A stretch of DNA of 64,000 bases from Streptomyces maremycinicus (GCF_001184025.1 NZ_BBYG01000008.1:897347-961346); one strand, 5' to 3'. Positions 42,419 through 52,577 are shown, counted from the stretch's first letter. The notes: a model not told the origin generated them from the sequence alone. Numbers and translations: made by a program.

Positions 42419-43456
42419 TCAGTTCGCGGCGCTGCCGGCGAGGTCGGAGAAGTACTCGGCGCGCTGGTCGGCGGTCAGGTGGCAGGCGGAACCCCGGCCG
42501 TTCGTGACCTCCAGCGGCGGCTGCTCCGTGGAGCACAGGCCCCCTTCGACCTTCTCGGCGAAGGTGCAGCGGGGGTGGAAGCGGCAGCCCGTGGGCGGGT
42601 TCAGCAGCGAGGGCGGCGAACCGGGGATCGGGTTGAGCGGGACGTCCACCGGGTGGTCCAGGCTCGGCATCGAGCTCAGCAGGCCCAGCGTGTAGGGGTG
42701 CTGCGGGCTCCGCAGCACCTCCTTCTTGGTGCCCCGCTCCACGCACCGGCCGCCGTACATCACCAGTACGTCGTCGGCGATGTCGGCGATGACGCCCAGG
42801 TCGTGCGTGATGAAGATGATCGCCGTGCCGAACTCCTGCTGGAGGTCCTTCAGCAGGTCCATGATCTGGGCCTGCACGGTCACGTCCAGGGCCGTGGTCG
42901 GCTCGTCGGCGATCAGCAGTTCCGGGTCGCAGACCAGTGCCATCGCGATCATCGCGCGCTGGCGCATACCGCCGGAGAACTGGTGCGGGTAGTCGTCCAC
43001 CCGGACCTCCGGCTGGGGGATGCCCACCCGCCGCAGCATCTCGATCGCCCGGGCACGCGCCTGGCTCTTGGAGGCGCCGGTGTGCTTGCGGTACGTCTCG
43101 CTGATCTGCTTGCCGATCGTGTGGTACGGCGACAGCGAGGCCAGCGCGTCCTGGAAGATCATCGACATCTTGTTGCCGCGCAGCCGCTCCAGCTCCCGCT
43201 CGGAGGCGGTCAGCAGCTCCTTGTCGTCCAGCACGACCTCACCCTCGATGGCGGTGCGGTCGCGGTCGTGCAGACCCAGGATGGCCAGGTTGGTGACCGA
43301 CTTGCCGGAACCCGACTCGCCCACGATGCCGAGCGTCTTGCCCTTCAGCAGGTCGAAGGAGAGCCCGTCGACGGCCTTGACGATGCCGTCCTCGGTGGAG
43401 AAATGGACTTTCAGGTCCCTGACGGAGAGGAAGGGCTGCTGATCGGTGCTCGTCAC
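42419..43456 (-). CDS. Oligopeptide ABC transporter ATPase (OppD-type), second operon
   Basis: This 345-residue ATPase has Walker [12 protein letters not shown], the Q-loop FQDALASLSPYHTIG (Asp-Ala where its paralogue has Asp-Pro), signature FSGGMRQR, Walker [13 protein letters not shown] and [10 protein letters not shown]. The C-terminal peptide-transporter domain holds CRFHPRCTF. The GTG at 43454-43456 starts the protein MTSTDQQPF. It lies 48 nt after the permease gene in the operon and pairs with the OppF-type ATPase. Confidence 0.94.
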   Translation of the reverse strand: MTSTDQQPFLSVRDLKVHFSTEDGIVKAVDGLSFDLLKGKTLGIVGESGSGKSVTNLAILGLHDRDRTAIEGEVVLDDKELLTASERELERLRGNKMSMIFQDALASLSPYHTIGKQISETYRKHTGASKSQARARAIEMLRRVGIPQPEVRVDDYPHQFSGGMRQRAMIAMALVCDPELLIADEPTTALDVTVQAQIMDLLKDLQQEFGTAIIFITHDLGVIADIADDVLVMYGGRCVERGTKKEVLRSPQHPYTLGLLSSMPSLDHPVDVPLNPIPGSPPSLLNPPTGCRFHPRCTFAEKVEGGLCSTEQPPLEVTNGRGSACHLTADQRAEYFSDLAGSAAN

Positions 43457-43504
43457 GGGGACGCTCCTGGGGGGTGATGCGAGAGGTAGGGGGCTTGGCG
43501 GAGG

Positions 43505-44485
43505 TCAGGCGAGCCGGATCCGCGGGTCGATGAGAGCGTAGACGGCATCGACGATGATGTTGAAGAACACGATCGCGCCCGCGGCCAGGATGGTCACACC
43601 CAGCAGCATGGGCAGGTCGCTCTGGTCCACGGACTTCACCGCGAGCCGGCCGATCCCCGGGAGGCTGAAGGTCTGCTCGGTGATGATGGCGCCGCCGATC
43701 AGCGTGCCGAGGTCGATGCCGAACACCGTGACGATGGGGCCCATCGCGCCGCGCCAGGCGAACCGGAAGAACACGTTCGCCCGGGACAGGCCCTTGGCGC
43801 GGGCGGTACGGACGTAGTCCTCGCTCAGTTGCTCCACGAGCTGGGAGCGGGTCATACGGGTGTAGTTGGCGGTGAAGATGATCGCCAGGACCAGCCAGGG
43901 CAGCAGCAGTCCCGAGAACCAGGCGACCGGGTCGTCGGTGAAGGGGGTCCACGAGGGCTGGTCGAGCCATCCCAGCTGTGCCACGAAGTAGTACATCGCG
44001 ATGTAGCCGACGAAGTAGATCTGGAGCGAGGAACCGAGCAGCGACGCGGAGCTGGCCGCCTTGTCCAGGAACTTGCCCTGCTTGAGGGCCGCGAGCATGC
44101 CCGCGCCGACACCGAGCACCAGGAAGACGGCGGCCGCGCCGAAGGCGAGCGAGAGCGTCGTCGGCAGGCGGTCCATGATCGTGTCGAAGACCGGCACGTT
44201 GTTGGCGAAGGAGTATCCGAAGCAGGGCGCGTCGCAGTACCCGTAACCGGCGTAGTCGCGACCGGCGAATACGCCCTTCAGCCAGTACCAGTACTGCACC
44301 GGGATGGAGTGGTCGATGCCCAGGTTCTTCCGGATCTGCGCGAGGTTCTCCGGCGTGCAGTTCTTGCCGCAGGACATCATGGCGGGGTCACGCGGGACGG
44401 CGTAGAAGAGCCAGAAGGTGATGGCGCTGATGATCAGGAGGATGACCAGCGCGCCGGTGACCCGGCGGACAAGGAAGCGGAACAT
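43505..44485 (-). CDS. Oligopeptide ABC transporter permease (DppB-type), second operon
   Basis: This 326-residue permease has six helices, the first at about 9-30 (GALVILLIISAITFWLFYAV). The outer loop has CGKNC and a later CDAPC, matching the cysteine pairs of its paralogue at 31537. The EAA loop is YVRTARAKGLSRANVFFRFAWRGAMGP. The start is ATG at 44483-44485 (MFRFLVRRV). A strong hairpin lies between it and the binding-protein gene upstream. Confidence 0.94.
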   Translation of the reverse strand: MFRFLVRRVTGALVILLIISAITFWLFYAVPRDPAMMSCGKNCTPENLAQIRKNLGIDHSIPVQYWYWLKGVFAGRDYAGYGYCDAPCFGYSFANNVPVFDTIMDRLPTTLSLAFGAAAVFLVLGVGAGMLAALKQGKFLDKAASSASLLGSSLQIYFVGYIAMYYFVAQLGWLDQPSWTPFTDDPVAWFSGLLLPWLVLAIIFTANYTRMTRSQLVEQLSEDYVRTARAKGLSRANVFFRFAWRGAMGPIVTVFGIDLGTLIGGAIITEQTFSLPGIGRLAVKSVDQSDLPMLLGVTILAAGAIVFFNIIVDAVYALIDPRIRLA

Positions 44486-44545
44486 GAGGCGTGACTTTCC
44501 GGACGGGGCGCCGTCGCCGCGGTAAGGAGAGGGGGGTGGACCGCA

Positions 44546-44573
44546 GGGGGTGGCCGCGGTGACGGCCACCCCC
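44546..44573 (-). promoter_or_regulatory. Strong hairpin between binding-protein and permease genes
   Basis: GGGGGTGGCC pairs perfectly with GGCCACCCCC around an 8-base loop. It occupies the same junction, binding protein to DppB-type permease, as the hairpin pair at 31436-31509 in the paralogous operon. Confidence 0.7.
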
Positions 44574-44586
44574 GGGGGGCGTGCGC

Positions 44587-46347
44587 TTACTTCTTGGCGT
44601 AGAGCTTGCAGAGTGCGACGCAGGTGTTGGCGTTGTCCCACAGGACGTTGCCGACCTTGGAGCCGTACAGGTAGTTACGGATCTTGTGGTAGTCCGGGAC
44701 GACCGCCGCCAGCTCCATGATCATCTTGTCGATGTTGCCCCAGGCCTTGTTGGCCTCCTCGACGTCCGCGATCTGGGAGGCCGCGTCGATGGCCTTGTTG
44801 ACGCTCGGGTCGTTCAGCTGGGCGTAGTTGCTGCGGCCGTCGCCGATGTTCTTGCCGCTCCAGCAGGGGTAGAACTGGGAGTAGCCGTTCGGCCAGTCCG
44901 GGCTCCAGCCGGCCGCGAACAGGTCGAAGTCGTTGTCGATCTTGCCGATCTGGGTGTAGAAGGTCGACTTGTCGACCTGCTTGTTGACGACCGTGAAGCC
45001 GGCCTCTTCCAGCGCGTTCTTGATGGCGACGGCGGTCTTCACCGCGGTGTCCGACTGCTGGTAGGCGATGACCAGCTTCTGGCCGACCTTGCCGGCCTCC
45101 TTCAGCAGGGCCTTGGCCTTCTCGGGGTTGCCGCCCGGCTTCTTGTCCACGCCGTACAGGTCGAACTTGGTGTAGCCGGGGGTCACCGGGGCGAAGATCG
45201 TGGTGGCGATCTCCTGGCTGTAGGCGCCGCCGCCGATGGTCTGGAGCTGCTGGTGCGGCCAGGCGTAGTTGATGGCCTGGCGGACCTTGAGGTCCGTGAT
45301 GCGGGTCATGTTGATCGGCCAGTAGTAGGTGACCGTGTCGACCGCGGTGAGGACGCGCTTCTTCAGCTCGGCGTTGGTGAGGACCTGGGCGATGCGCTCG
45401 GGCGCGACCTCGTTGAAGATCGGCACGGCGTACTGGTCGGTGCCCTTGTCCGCGATCCAGCGGTCGGTCGAGGCGACCAGCTCGTAGCCCATCTGGAAGA
45501 GGTACTTGTCCGGGTACGCGTTGCGGATCGCGTCCGTCTTCGGGTCCCAGTGCTCGTTGCGCACGAAGGTCATCGACTTGCCGATGTTACGGCTCTCGAT
45601 CTTGTACGGGCCGCAGGAGATCGGCTGCTTGTCGTACTTCTCCTTGGTGTCGTGCTTCTTCGGCACCAGGGAGTAAGCACGCATCGCGAGCGTGAAGTTG
45701 AAGTCGGCGCGGGCTTCCTTGAGACGGAAGGTGATGGTCTTCCCGTCGACCTCGATGGAGTCGAGGCTCTTGCCCTCGTACGGGCCCTTGTACTTGTCGC
45801 CACCGACCAGGAAGTCCTGGACGTAGCGCGGACCCTCGGTGACGAAGGTGGCGAAGAGGCGCTCGAAGGTGTGACGGAGGTCGTCCGAGGAGACCTCGAC
45901 GCCGTCCTCCCACTTCAGACCGTCCTTCAGCGTGAAGGTCCAGGTCTTGCCGCCGTCCTTCATGGTGCCGGCGTCGGTCGCGGCGTCGCCGACCAGGGTG
46001 GCGTTGCCCTTGGCGTCCAGCTTGTAACCGGTCAGACCACGCATGATCGGCACGGTGATGGCGGCCTCGGTCGAGACGTAGATCTGCGCCGGGTCCATGT
46101 GGTCCATGTCGAACTGCTGGAGCGAGTAGATCGTCCCGCCCTTGACCGCGCCCGTGACCTCGGGGGCCGGACCGGTGGAGTCGGCCTTGGTGCCGACCGG
46201 GATCTCGACGGTCTTGGCCCCGGTGACCTTGGGGGCCTTGTCCTGCGAGGAGCCCCCCTCGCTGCCGCTGCTGCACGCGCTCAGCACCGACGTCGACGCC
46301 GCGGCAACGCCGGTGGCGATGAGGAAGTTTCTGCGCGAGAAGGACAT
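44587..46347 (-). CDS. Oligopeptide-binding lipoprotein with Tat-type signal, second operon
   Basis: This 586-residue family 5 binding protein begins MSFSRRNFLIATG, a good twin-arginine motif (SRRNFL), followed by a hydrophobic region and the lipobox VLSAC (about Cys25). It should therefore be exported folded by Tat and then lipid-anchored, unlike its paralogue at 29590, which has a plain Sec-type signal. Ligand-domain landmarks are GGTIYSLQQFDMDHMDPAQIY, KDGLKWEDGVEVSSDDLRHTFERL and FAAGWSPDWPNGYSQFYPCWSG. The ATG at 46345-46347 is fixed by the signal peptide. Confidence 0.93.
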   Translation of the reverse strand: MSFSRRNFLIATGVAAASTSVLSACSSGSEGGSSQDKAPKVTGAKTVEIPVGTKADSTGPAPEVTGAVKGGTIYSLQQFDMDHMDPAQIYVSTEAAITVPIMRGLTGYKLDAKGNATLVGDAATDAGTMKDGGKTWTFTLKDGLKWEDGVEVSSDDLRHTFERLFATFVTEGPRYVQDFLVGGDKYKGPYEGKSLDSIEVDGKTITFRLKEARADFNFTLAMRAYSLVPKKHDTKEKYDKQPISCGPYKIESRNIGKSMTFVRNEHWDPKTDAIRNAYPDKYLFQMGYELVASTDRWIADKGTDQYAVPIFNEVAPERIAQVLTNAELKKRVLTAVDTVTYYWPINMTRITDLKVRQAINYAWPHQQLQTIGGGAYSQEIATTIFAPVTPGYTKFDLYGVDKKPGGNPEKAKALLKEAGKVGQKLVIAYQQSDTAVKTAVAIKNALEEAGFTVVNKQVDKSTFYTQIGKIDNDFDLFAAGWSPDWPNGYSQFYPCWSGKNIGDGRSNYAQLNDPSVNKAIDAASQIADVEEANKAWGNIDKMIMELAAVVPDYHKIRNYLYGSKVGNVLWDNANTCVALCKLYAKK

Positions 46348-46426
46348 GCTGCCTGCCTTGAAGTGGGAGTGATGAGAAAGGTCCGGCGTTCCGGCGTCCT
46401 TGCCGTGGTCCTCGAGAGGGCCGGAG

Positions 46427-47455
46427 CTAGCGCTTGGACTTGGGGTCGAGTGCGTCACGCACCGAGTCGCCGAGCAGGTTGAAGGCGAGGACGAAGATCA
46501 CCATCGACAGGCCCGGGAAGAGCATGAAGGTGAGGTCCTCGGTGTAGAAACTTGCACCCCGCGCGATCATGACGCCCCAGTCCGGGGTCGGGTCGATCAT
46601 GCCGACCCCGAGGAAGGCCAGACCCGCTTCAGCGGTGACGTACGCCGGGAGCATCAGCGTGGTCTGGATGATGATGGGCGTCCACAGGTTGGGCAGCAGC
46701 TCCTTGAAGACGATACGCCCCGGTGACGCGCCCGTGACCTTCGCGGCCTCGACGAACTCCCGTTCCCGCAGGCCCAGTACCTGGCCGCGCAGCAGCCGGG
46801 CGATGGACGCCCACCCGAACGCGGAGAGGACGATGATCAGGGCCGTGGCCCGCAGCCAGGTGGGGATCTCCTCGTCGGGAGCGACGAAGAGCCCGAACAC
46901 GACCGGCATGAAGGCGATGAAGAAGAGCGTGGACGGGAACGACAGCAGGATGTCGATGACCCGGCCCACGAGATAGTCCGTCTTGCCGCCGAGGTAGCCC
47001 GCGGTGGTGCCGATGACCACACCGAGAACCACGGTGAGCACGGTGGCGGCGAGCGCGATGCCCAGCGAGTTGCGGATCGCGTAGAGCAGGAACGTGAAGA
47101 CGTCCCGGCCGAGCTGGGGCTCGATGCCGAACCAGAACTCGGAGCTCATGCCGCCGTTCGGGCCGGACGGGTACGCGAACGGGTTCAGCAGCTCGGGACG
47201 CTGGCTGGCGTACGTCGTGTAGGGGTCCTTGCCGTACAGCTTGGCGATCAGCGGAGCGGCGAGCGCGATCACGAAGAAGGAGATCACGACATAGGCGGAT
47301 ATGACACCGGTGCGGTCGCGCTTGAAACGCTTCCATGCCAGTCGACCGGGAGAGCGGCCTTCATTGGCCTTCGGGGCGACGGAAGTGGCCGACTTCTCGA
47401 CGCTCTCGTCGGTCACCTCAAGCGGGGCAGCCGCTGATGGAGTTGGGGGGGTCAT
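46427..47455 (-). CDS. Oligopeptide ABC transporter permease (DppC-type), second operon
   Basis: This 342-residue permease is the first gene of the second BldK-order operon. The N-terminal tail is acidic. The stretch RSPGRLAWKRFKRDRTGVISAYVV is nearly the same as in the permease at 28508. Six helices follow, with the EAA loop EFVEAAKVTGASPGRIVFKELLPN. ATG at 47453-47455 with AGGAG upstream. A 550-nt lower-GC region separates it from the divergent third operon, so the two may be co-regulated. Confidence 0.94.
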   Translation of the reverse strand: MTPPTPSAAAPLEVTDESVEKSATSVAPKANEGRSPGRLAWKRFKRDRTGVISAYVVISFFVIALAAPLIAKLYGKDPYTTYASQRPELLNPFAYPSGPNGGMSSEFWFGIEPQLGRDVFTFLLYAIRNSLGIALAATVLTVVLGVVIGTTAGYLGGKTDYLVGRVIDILLSFPSTLFFIAFMPVVFGLFVAPDEEIPTWLRATALIIVLSAFGWASIARLLRGQVLGLREREFVEAAKVTGASPGRIVFKELLPNLWTPIIIQTTLMLPAYVTAEAGLAFLGVGMIDPTPDWGVMIARGASFYTEDLTFMLFPGLSMVIFVLAFNLLGDSVRDALDPKSKR

Positions 47456-48005
47456 GGTGCTCCTGGCCCAAGGGAGGGTCTGATGACTCCGCAGGGCACT
47501 CCCTACGGGCTACGCCGGACTTTTTCAACGCAATTCGTTCAAGGTCAATAAATTCTGGTCTCCCTTGGTTTTCTCTTTACTTTCTTTACCTGGACTTGAC
47601 CATATCGTAGCTACGCGTGTAGCACGCCGTAATCGTTCCGTGTCTGAATTCGGACCAACTGCGCGAAACGGGCAAGGAGTTCGATATTCGGACGCCGGGG
47701 TGTCGGAATGCGTACATCCCGGGGTCACAATCCAACGGTTCGGCATCGGATGGCGAAGATCCGTTGCGCAGACACCGAAGATCCATTGCGACCTGCGAAG
47801 AAGATCCTTTTCGACCCCCGGCCGGGGGTCCCGCCGCCGCCCGGTGAGCGGGCCGTGTCCCCCGAATAGCCCCGCGATGACCTCCCGTTGGGCGCGGCCC
47901 GTGTGCGTCATGCACCTTTTAAGTTGATATTTACCGGTAATGGATCAGTGCTTCGGTGCTGACGGCAGAGCGCTCGGGTAAAGCGCGGTCAATGAGGAGG
48001 CATCC
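47456..48005. promoter_or_regulatory. Lower-GC divergent promoter region between two peptide transporter operons
   Basis: No gene is supported in these 550 nt. The sequence is much richer in A/T than the flanks. Notable parts are an imperfect palindrome at 47524-47542 (TTCAACGC... with ...CGTTCAA), TTGACC (47596-47601) with TAGCAC 18 nt later, a GCTAC-GCGT-GTAGC dyad between them, and the perfect palindrome TTACCGGTAA at 47931-47940, about 65 nt before the binding-protein ATG. Confidence 0.55.
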
Positions 48006-49634
48006 ATGCGTGGAGCCACGCACGCCAAGTGGGCCGCATGCGCGGCGGCGGCAGCACTCGCGGCGACGGCGTGCGGGGGCGGGGGGAGCGACAGCGGCGG
48101 CGACGGCGGCGCGGTGCTCAGCTCCTCGTGGGGCGACCCGCAGAACCCGCTGGAGCCCGCCAACACCAACGAGGTGCAGGGCGGCAAGGTCCTCGACATG
48201 ATCTTCCGCAGCCTGAAGAAGTACAACCCGGAGACCGGCGCGGCCGAGGACATGCTGGCCGAGAAGATCGAGACCACGGACTCGCAGAACTTCACGATCA
48301 CCGTCAAGGACGGCTGGACGTTCAGCAATGGCGAAAAAGTGACGTCGAAATCCTTCGTCACCGCCTGGAACTTCGCCGCGAGTCTGAAGAACAACCAGAA
48401 GAACGCCTACTTCTTCGAGTACATCGACGGCTACACCGCGGCCCACCCCGCCAGTGGCTCCCAGACCACCGACGTCCTGTCCGGGCTCAAGGTCATCAAC
48501 GACAGGACCTTCACCGTCAAGCTCAAGCAGAAGTTCTCCACCTTCCCCGACACCCTGGGCTACCCCGCCTACGCCCCGCTGCCGCAGGCCTTCTTCACCG
48601 ACCACGCGAACTGGGTGAAGAAACCCATCGGAAACGGGCCGTACACGATCGACTCCTACACCAAGGGCTCCCAGATGGTCCTGAAGAAGTGGGACGGCTA
48701 CCCCGGTGACGACAAGGCGGAGAACGGCGGCGTGACCCTGAAGGTCTACACCGACAACAACACCGCCTACACCGACCTGCTGGCCGGCAACCTCGACCTC
48801 GTCGACGACGTGCCCGCGGCCCAGCTGAAGAACGTCAAGAACGACCTCGGCGACCGCTATCTCAACACCCCGGCCGGCATCATCCAGACCCTGGCCTTCC
48901 CCTTCTACGACAAGAAGTGGAACGCCCCGGGCTCGGACAAGGTCCGTACCGGCCTCTCCCGCGCGATCGACCGCAAGCAGATCACCGAGACGATCTTCCA
49001 GAACACCCGCACCCCCGCCACCGACTGGACCTCCCCGGTGCTCGGCGAGGAGGGCGGCTTCAAGGAAGGCCTGTGCGGGGACGCCTGCGACTACGACCCC
49101 GCCGCGGCGAAGAAGCTCATCCAGGAGGGCGGCGGCCTGCCCGGCGGTCAGGTGAAGATCACATACAACGCGGACACCGGATCCCACAAACAGTGGGTCG
49201 ACGCGGTCTGCAACTCGATCAACAACGCCCTCGACAACGACAAGGCCTGCGTCGGCAACCCGGTCGGCACCTTCGCGGACTTCCGCACCCAGATCGGCGA
49301 CCGGAAGATGACCGGCCCCTTCCGGGCGGGGTGGCAGATGGACTACCCCCTCATCCAGAACTTCCTCCAGCCGCTCTACTACACGAACGCCTCCTCCAAC
49401 GACGGCAAGTGGTCCAACAAGGACTTCGACTCGCTCGTCGACAAGGCCAACGCCGAGACCGACACCGCCAAGGCCGTGGAGACCTTCCAGCAGGCCGAGG
49501 AGGTCGTGCGCGACAACATGGCCGCCATCCCGCTCTGGTACCAGAACGGCAGCGCCGGCTACTCGGAGCGGCTCTCGAACGTCAAGCTCAACCCGTTCTC
49601 CGTGCCGGTCTACAACGAGATCAAGGTCAGCTGA
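48006..49634 (+). CDS. Peptide-binding lipoprotein, third operon
   Basis: This 542-residue family 5 binding protein begins MRGATHAKWAAC, with a Sec-type signal ending LAATAC (about Cys23), then a Gly/Ser/Asp linker. Landmarks are SSSWGDPQNPLEPANTNEV, KDGWTFSNGEKVTSKSFVTAWNF, IGNGPYTIDSY and AGWQMDYPLIQNFLQPLYY. It is clearly different from the two BldK-order binding proteins and closer to OppA-like proteins with the MxNP-type opening. GAGGAGG upstream of the ATG is a good ribosome site. It is divergent from the second operon and starts a five-gene operon. Confidence 0.94.
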   Translation: MRGATHAKWAACAAAAALAATACGGGGSDSGGDGGAVLSSSWGDPQNPLEPANTNEVQGGKVLDMIFRSLKKYNPETGAAEDMLAEKIETTDSQNFTITVKDGWTFSNGEKVTSKSFVTAWNFAASLKNNQKNAYFFEYIDGYTAAHPASGSQTTDVLSGLKVINDRTFTVKLKQKFSTFPDTLGYPAYAPLPQAFFTDHANWVKKPIGNGPYTIDSYTKGSQMVLKKWDGYPGDDKAENGGVTLKVYTDNNTAYTDLLAGNLDLVDDVPAAQLKNVKNDLGDRYLNTPAGIIQTLAFPFYDKKWNAPGSDKVRTGLSRAIDRKQITETIFQNTRTPATDWTSPVLGEEGGFKEGLCGDACDYDPAAAKKLIQEGGGLPGGQVKITYNADTGSHKQWVDAVCNSINNALDNDKACVGNPVGTFADFRTQIGDRKMTGPFRAGWQMDYPLIQNFLQPLYYTNASSNDGKWSNKDFDSLVDKANAETDTAKAVETFQQAEEVVRDNMAAIPLWYQNGSAGYSERLSNVKLNPFSVPVYNEIKVS

Positions 49635-49640
49635 CCCGCC

Positions 49641-50564
49641 ATGGGCCGGTATGTGATCCGGCGTCTGCTCCAGATGATCCCGGTGTTCATCGGTGCCACG
49701 CTGTTGATCTTCCTGATGGTGAACGTGATGGGCGACCCCATCGCGGGCCTGTGCGGTGACCGGGAGTGCGACCCGGCCACCGCCGCCCAGCTGAAGAAGG
49801 AGTTCGGCCTCGACAAGCCGGTCTGGCAGCAGTACCTGACCTACATGGGGAACGTCTTCACCGGAGACTTCGGTACGGCGTTCAACGGCCAGCCGGTCAC
49901 CGAGCTGATGGCGACGGCCTTCCCGGTCACCATCCGGCTGACGATCGTCGCGATCCTCTTCGAGATCGTCATCGGCATCACCCTCGGCGTGGTGACGGGG
50001 CTGCGCCGCGGCCGGCCGGTCGACACCGGGGTCCTGCTCCTCACCCTCGTCGTGATCTCGGTCCCCACCTTCGTCACCGGCCTGCTGCTCCAGTTGCTGC
50101 TCGGCGTCGAATGGGGCTGGATCAAACCGTCGGTCTCCTCGGAGGCCACCTTCGGCGAGCTGATCGTGCCCGGCCTGGTGCTCGCCTCCGTCTCGCTGGC
50201 GTACGTCACCCGGCTGACCCGCACCTCGATCGCGGAGAACAAGCGGTCCGACTACGTCCGGACGGCCGTCGCCAAGGGACTGCCCCGCCGCCGGGTCGTC
50301 ACCCGGCACTTGCTGCGCAACTCCCTCATCCCCGTGGTCACCTTCATCGGCACCGACATCGGGGCCCTGATGGGCGGCGCGATCGTCACCGAGCGCATCT
50401 TCAACATCCACGGCGTCGGCTTCCAGCTCTACCAGGGGATCCTCCGCCAGAACACCCAGACCGTCGTCGGCTTCGTGACCGTCCTCGTGCTGGTCTTCCT
50501 GGTGGCCAACCTGCTCGTCGACCTCCTGTACGCCGTACTCGACCCGAGGATCCGCTATGCCTGA
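49641..50564 (+). CDS. Peptide ABC transporter permease (DppB/OppB-type), third operon
   Basis: This 307-residue permease starts MGRYVIRRLLQMIPVFIGAT, the standard OppB opening, and has six helices with the EAA loop YVRTAVAKGLPRRRVVTRHLLRNSLIP. An outer loop contains GLCGDREC. The ATG is only 6 nt after the binding-protein stop, with no room for the hairpin seen in the other two operons. Its stop overlaps the next permease by 8 nt. Confidence 0.95.
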   Translation: MGRYVIRRLLQMIPVFIGATLLIFLMVNVMGDPIAGLCGDRECDPATAAQLKKEFGLDKPVWQQYLTYMGNVFTGDFGTAFNGQPVTELMATAFPVTIRLTIVAILFEIVIGITLGVVTGLRRGRPVDTGVLLLTLVVISVPTFVTGLLLQLLLGVEWGWIKPSVSSEATFGELIVPGLVLASVSLAYVTRLTRTSIAENKRSDYVRTAVAKGLPRRRVVTRHLLRNSLIPVVTFIGTDIGALMGGAIVTERIFNIHGVGFQLYQGILRQNTQTVVGFVTVLVLVFLVANLLVDLLYAVLDPRIRYA

Positions 50565-51567
50565 GCCGACACCGGAGCACCACCTGCCGGGCGCCGGACG
50601 CACGCCGGAGGAGGGAGCCATCGCCGACACCGGCATGGGCGGCGCGATGGACCTGGCCACGGCCGAGGGCGAGACGCTGGAGAAGACACCCGGCGGGCCG
50701 CAGGGGACCGGGCCGTCCGAGAAGGCCCGGTCCCTGTGGTCCGACGCGTGGCGGGACCTGCGCCGCAACCCGGTCTTCATCATCTCCGGCCTGGTCATCC
50801 TCTTCCTGGTCTTCATCTCGCTGTGGCCCGGCTCCATCACCTGGCTGAGCCCCCTCAAGTGCGACCTCGCCAAGGCCCAGGAGGGCTCCCAGCCCGGCCA
50901 CCCGTTCGGCTTCGACGGCCAGGGCTGCGACGTCTACACGCGCGTCGTCTACGGCGCCCGTACGTCGGTCACGGTCGGTGTCCTGGCCACGCTCGGCGTC
51001 GCCCTGCTCGGCAGCGTGCTGGGCGGTCTCGCCGGGTTCTTCGGCGGGGCGGGGGACTCGATCCTGTCCCGGATCACCGACATCTTCTTCGCCATCCCGG
51101 TCGTCCTCGGCGGCCTGGTCCTCCTCTCCGTCGTGACCAGCAATACGGTCTGGCCGGTCATCGGGTTCATGGTGCTGCTCGGCTGGCCCCAGATCTCCCG
51201 GATCGCCCGCGGCTCGGTGATCACCGTCAAGCAGAACGACTTCGTCCAGGCGGCCCGGGCCCTGGGCGCCTCCCACTCCCGGCTGCTGCTGCGGCACATC
51301 GCGCCGAACGCGGTCGCGCCGGTGATCGTCGTGGCGACCATCGCGCTCGGCACGTTCATCTCGCTGGAGGCGACCCTGTCCTACCTCGGCGTCGGACTGA
51401 AGCCGCCGACCGTCTCCTGGGGCATCGACATCTCCGCCGCCTCGCCCTACATCCGCAACGCCCCGCACGCCCTGCTGTGGCCCTCGGGCGCCCTGGCCCT
51501 CACCGTCCTGGCGTTCATCATGCTCGGCGACGCGGTGCGCGACGCCCTCGACCCGAAGCTGAGGTGA
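50557..51567 (+). CDS. Peptide ABC transporter permease (DppC/OppC-type), third operon
   Basis: This 336-residue permease has a long cytoplasmic tail (about 1-65), a first helix at about 70-92 (NPVFIISGLVILFLVFISLWPG), a loop and five more helices. The EAA loop is DFVQAARALGASHSRLLLRHIAPN. The ATG lies inside the end of the upstream permease gene (8-nt overlap). It forms the membrane pore with that permease. Confidence 0.95.
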   Translation: MPEPTPEHHLPGAGRTPEEGAIADTGMGGAMDLATAEGETLEKTPGGPQGTGPSEKARSLWSDAWRDLRRNPVFIISGLVILFLVFISLWPGSITWLSPLKCDLAKAQEGSQPGHPFGFDGQGCDVYTRVVYGARTSVTVGVLATLGVALLGSVLGGLAGFFGGAGDSILSRITDIFFAIPVVLGGLVLLSVVTSNTVWPVIGFMVLLGWPQISRIARGSVITVKQNDFVQAARALGASHSRLLLRHIAPNAVAPVIVVATIALGTFISLEATLSYLGVGLKPPTVSWGIDISAASPYIRNAPHALLWPSGALALTVLAFIMLGDAVRDALDPKLR

Positions 51568-51574
51568 CGGCCGG

Positions 51575-52577
51575 ATGCTGCTCGAAGTACGCGACCTGCA
51601 CGTGGAGTTCCGCACCCGGGACGGGATCGCCCGAGCCGTCAACGGCGTCAGCTACGGCGTGGACGCGGGCGAGACCCTCGCCGTGCTCGGCGAGTCCGGC
51701 TCCGGCAAGTCCGTCACCGCCCAGGCGATCATGGGGATCCTGGACATGCCGCCCGGCCGGATCACCGGCGGCGAGATCCTCTTCCGCGGCCAGGACCTGC
51801 TGCGCTTCAAGGAGGAGGAACGCCGCAAGGTCCGCGGCGCCGAGATGGCGATGATCTTCCAGGACGCCCTGTCGTCCCTGAACCCCGTGCTCTCGGTGGG
51901 CGACCAGCTCGGCGAGATGTTCGTCGTGCACCGGGGGATGTCCAGGAAGGACGCGCGGACCAAGGCCGTGGAGCTGATGGACCGGGTCCGTATCCCGGGC
52001 GCCCGGGAGCGGGTCAAGGACTACCCGCACCAGTTCTCCGGCGGTATGCGCCAGCGCATCATGATCGCCATGGCGATGGCCCTGGAACCGGCGCTCATCA
52101 TCGCCGACGAGCCCACCACCGCCCTCGATGTCACCGTCCAGGCCCAGGTCATGGACCTGCTCGCGGAACTCCAGCGCGAGTTCCACATGGGCCTGATCCT
52201 CATCACCCACGACCTGGGCGTGGTCGCGGACGTCGCCGACCGGATCGCGGTGATGTACGCGGGCCGGATCGTCGAGTCGGCCCCGGTCCACGACATCTAC
52301 AAGGCCCCGGCCCACCCGTACACCCGAGGCCTGCTCGACTCCATCCCGCGCCTGGACCAGAAGGGCCAGGAGCTCTACGCCATCAAGGGCCTGCCGCCCA
52401 ACCTCATGCACATCCCGCCCGGCTGCGCCTTCAACCCGCGCTGTCCGATGGCCCAGGACATGTGCCGTACGGACGTGCCCCCGCTGTACGCGGTCACCGG
52501 GACCGACGCGGTCACCGAGGTCGACGAGTCCCCGGGGAACCGCACGAGCGCGTGCCACTTCTGGAGGGAGTGCCTGC

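Noticed and set aside
47931..50873. 980-codon open frame on the minus strand
   Set aside because: It is antisense to the third operon's binding protein and permease, with no recognisable family.
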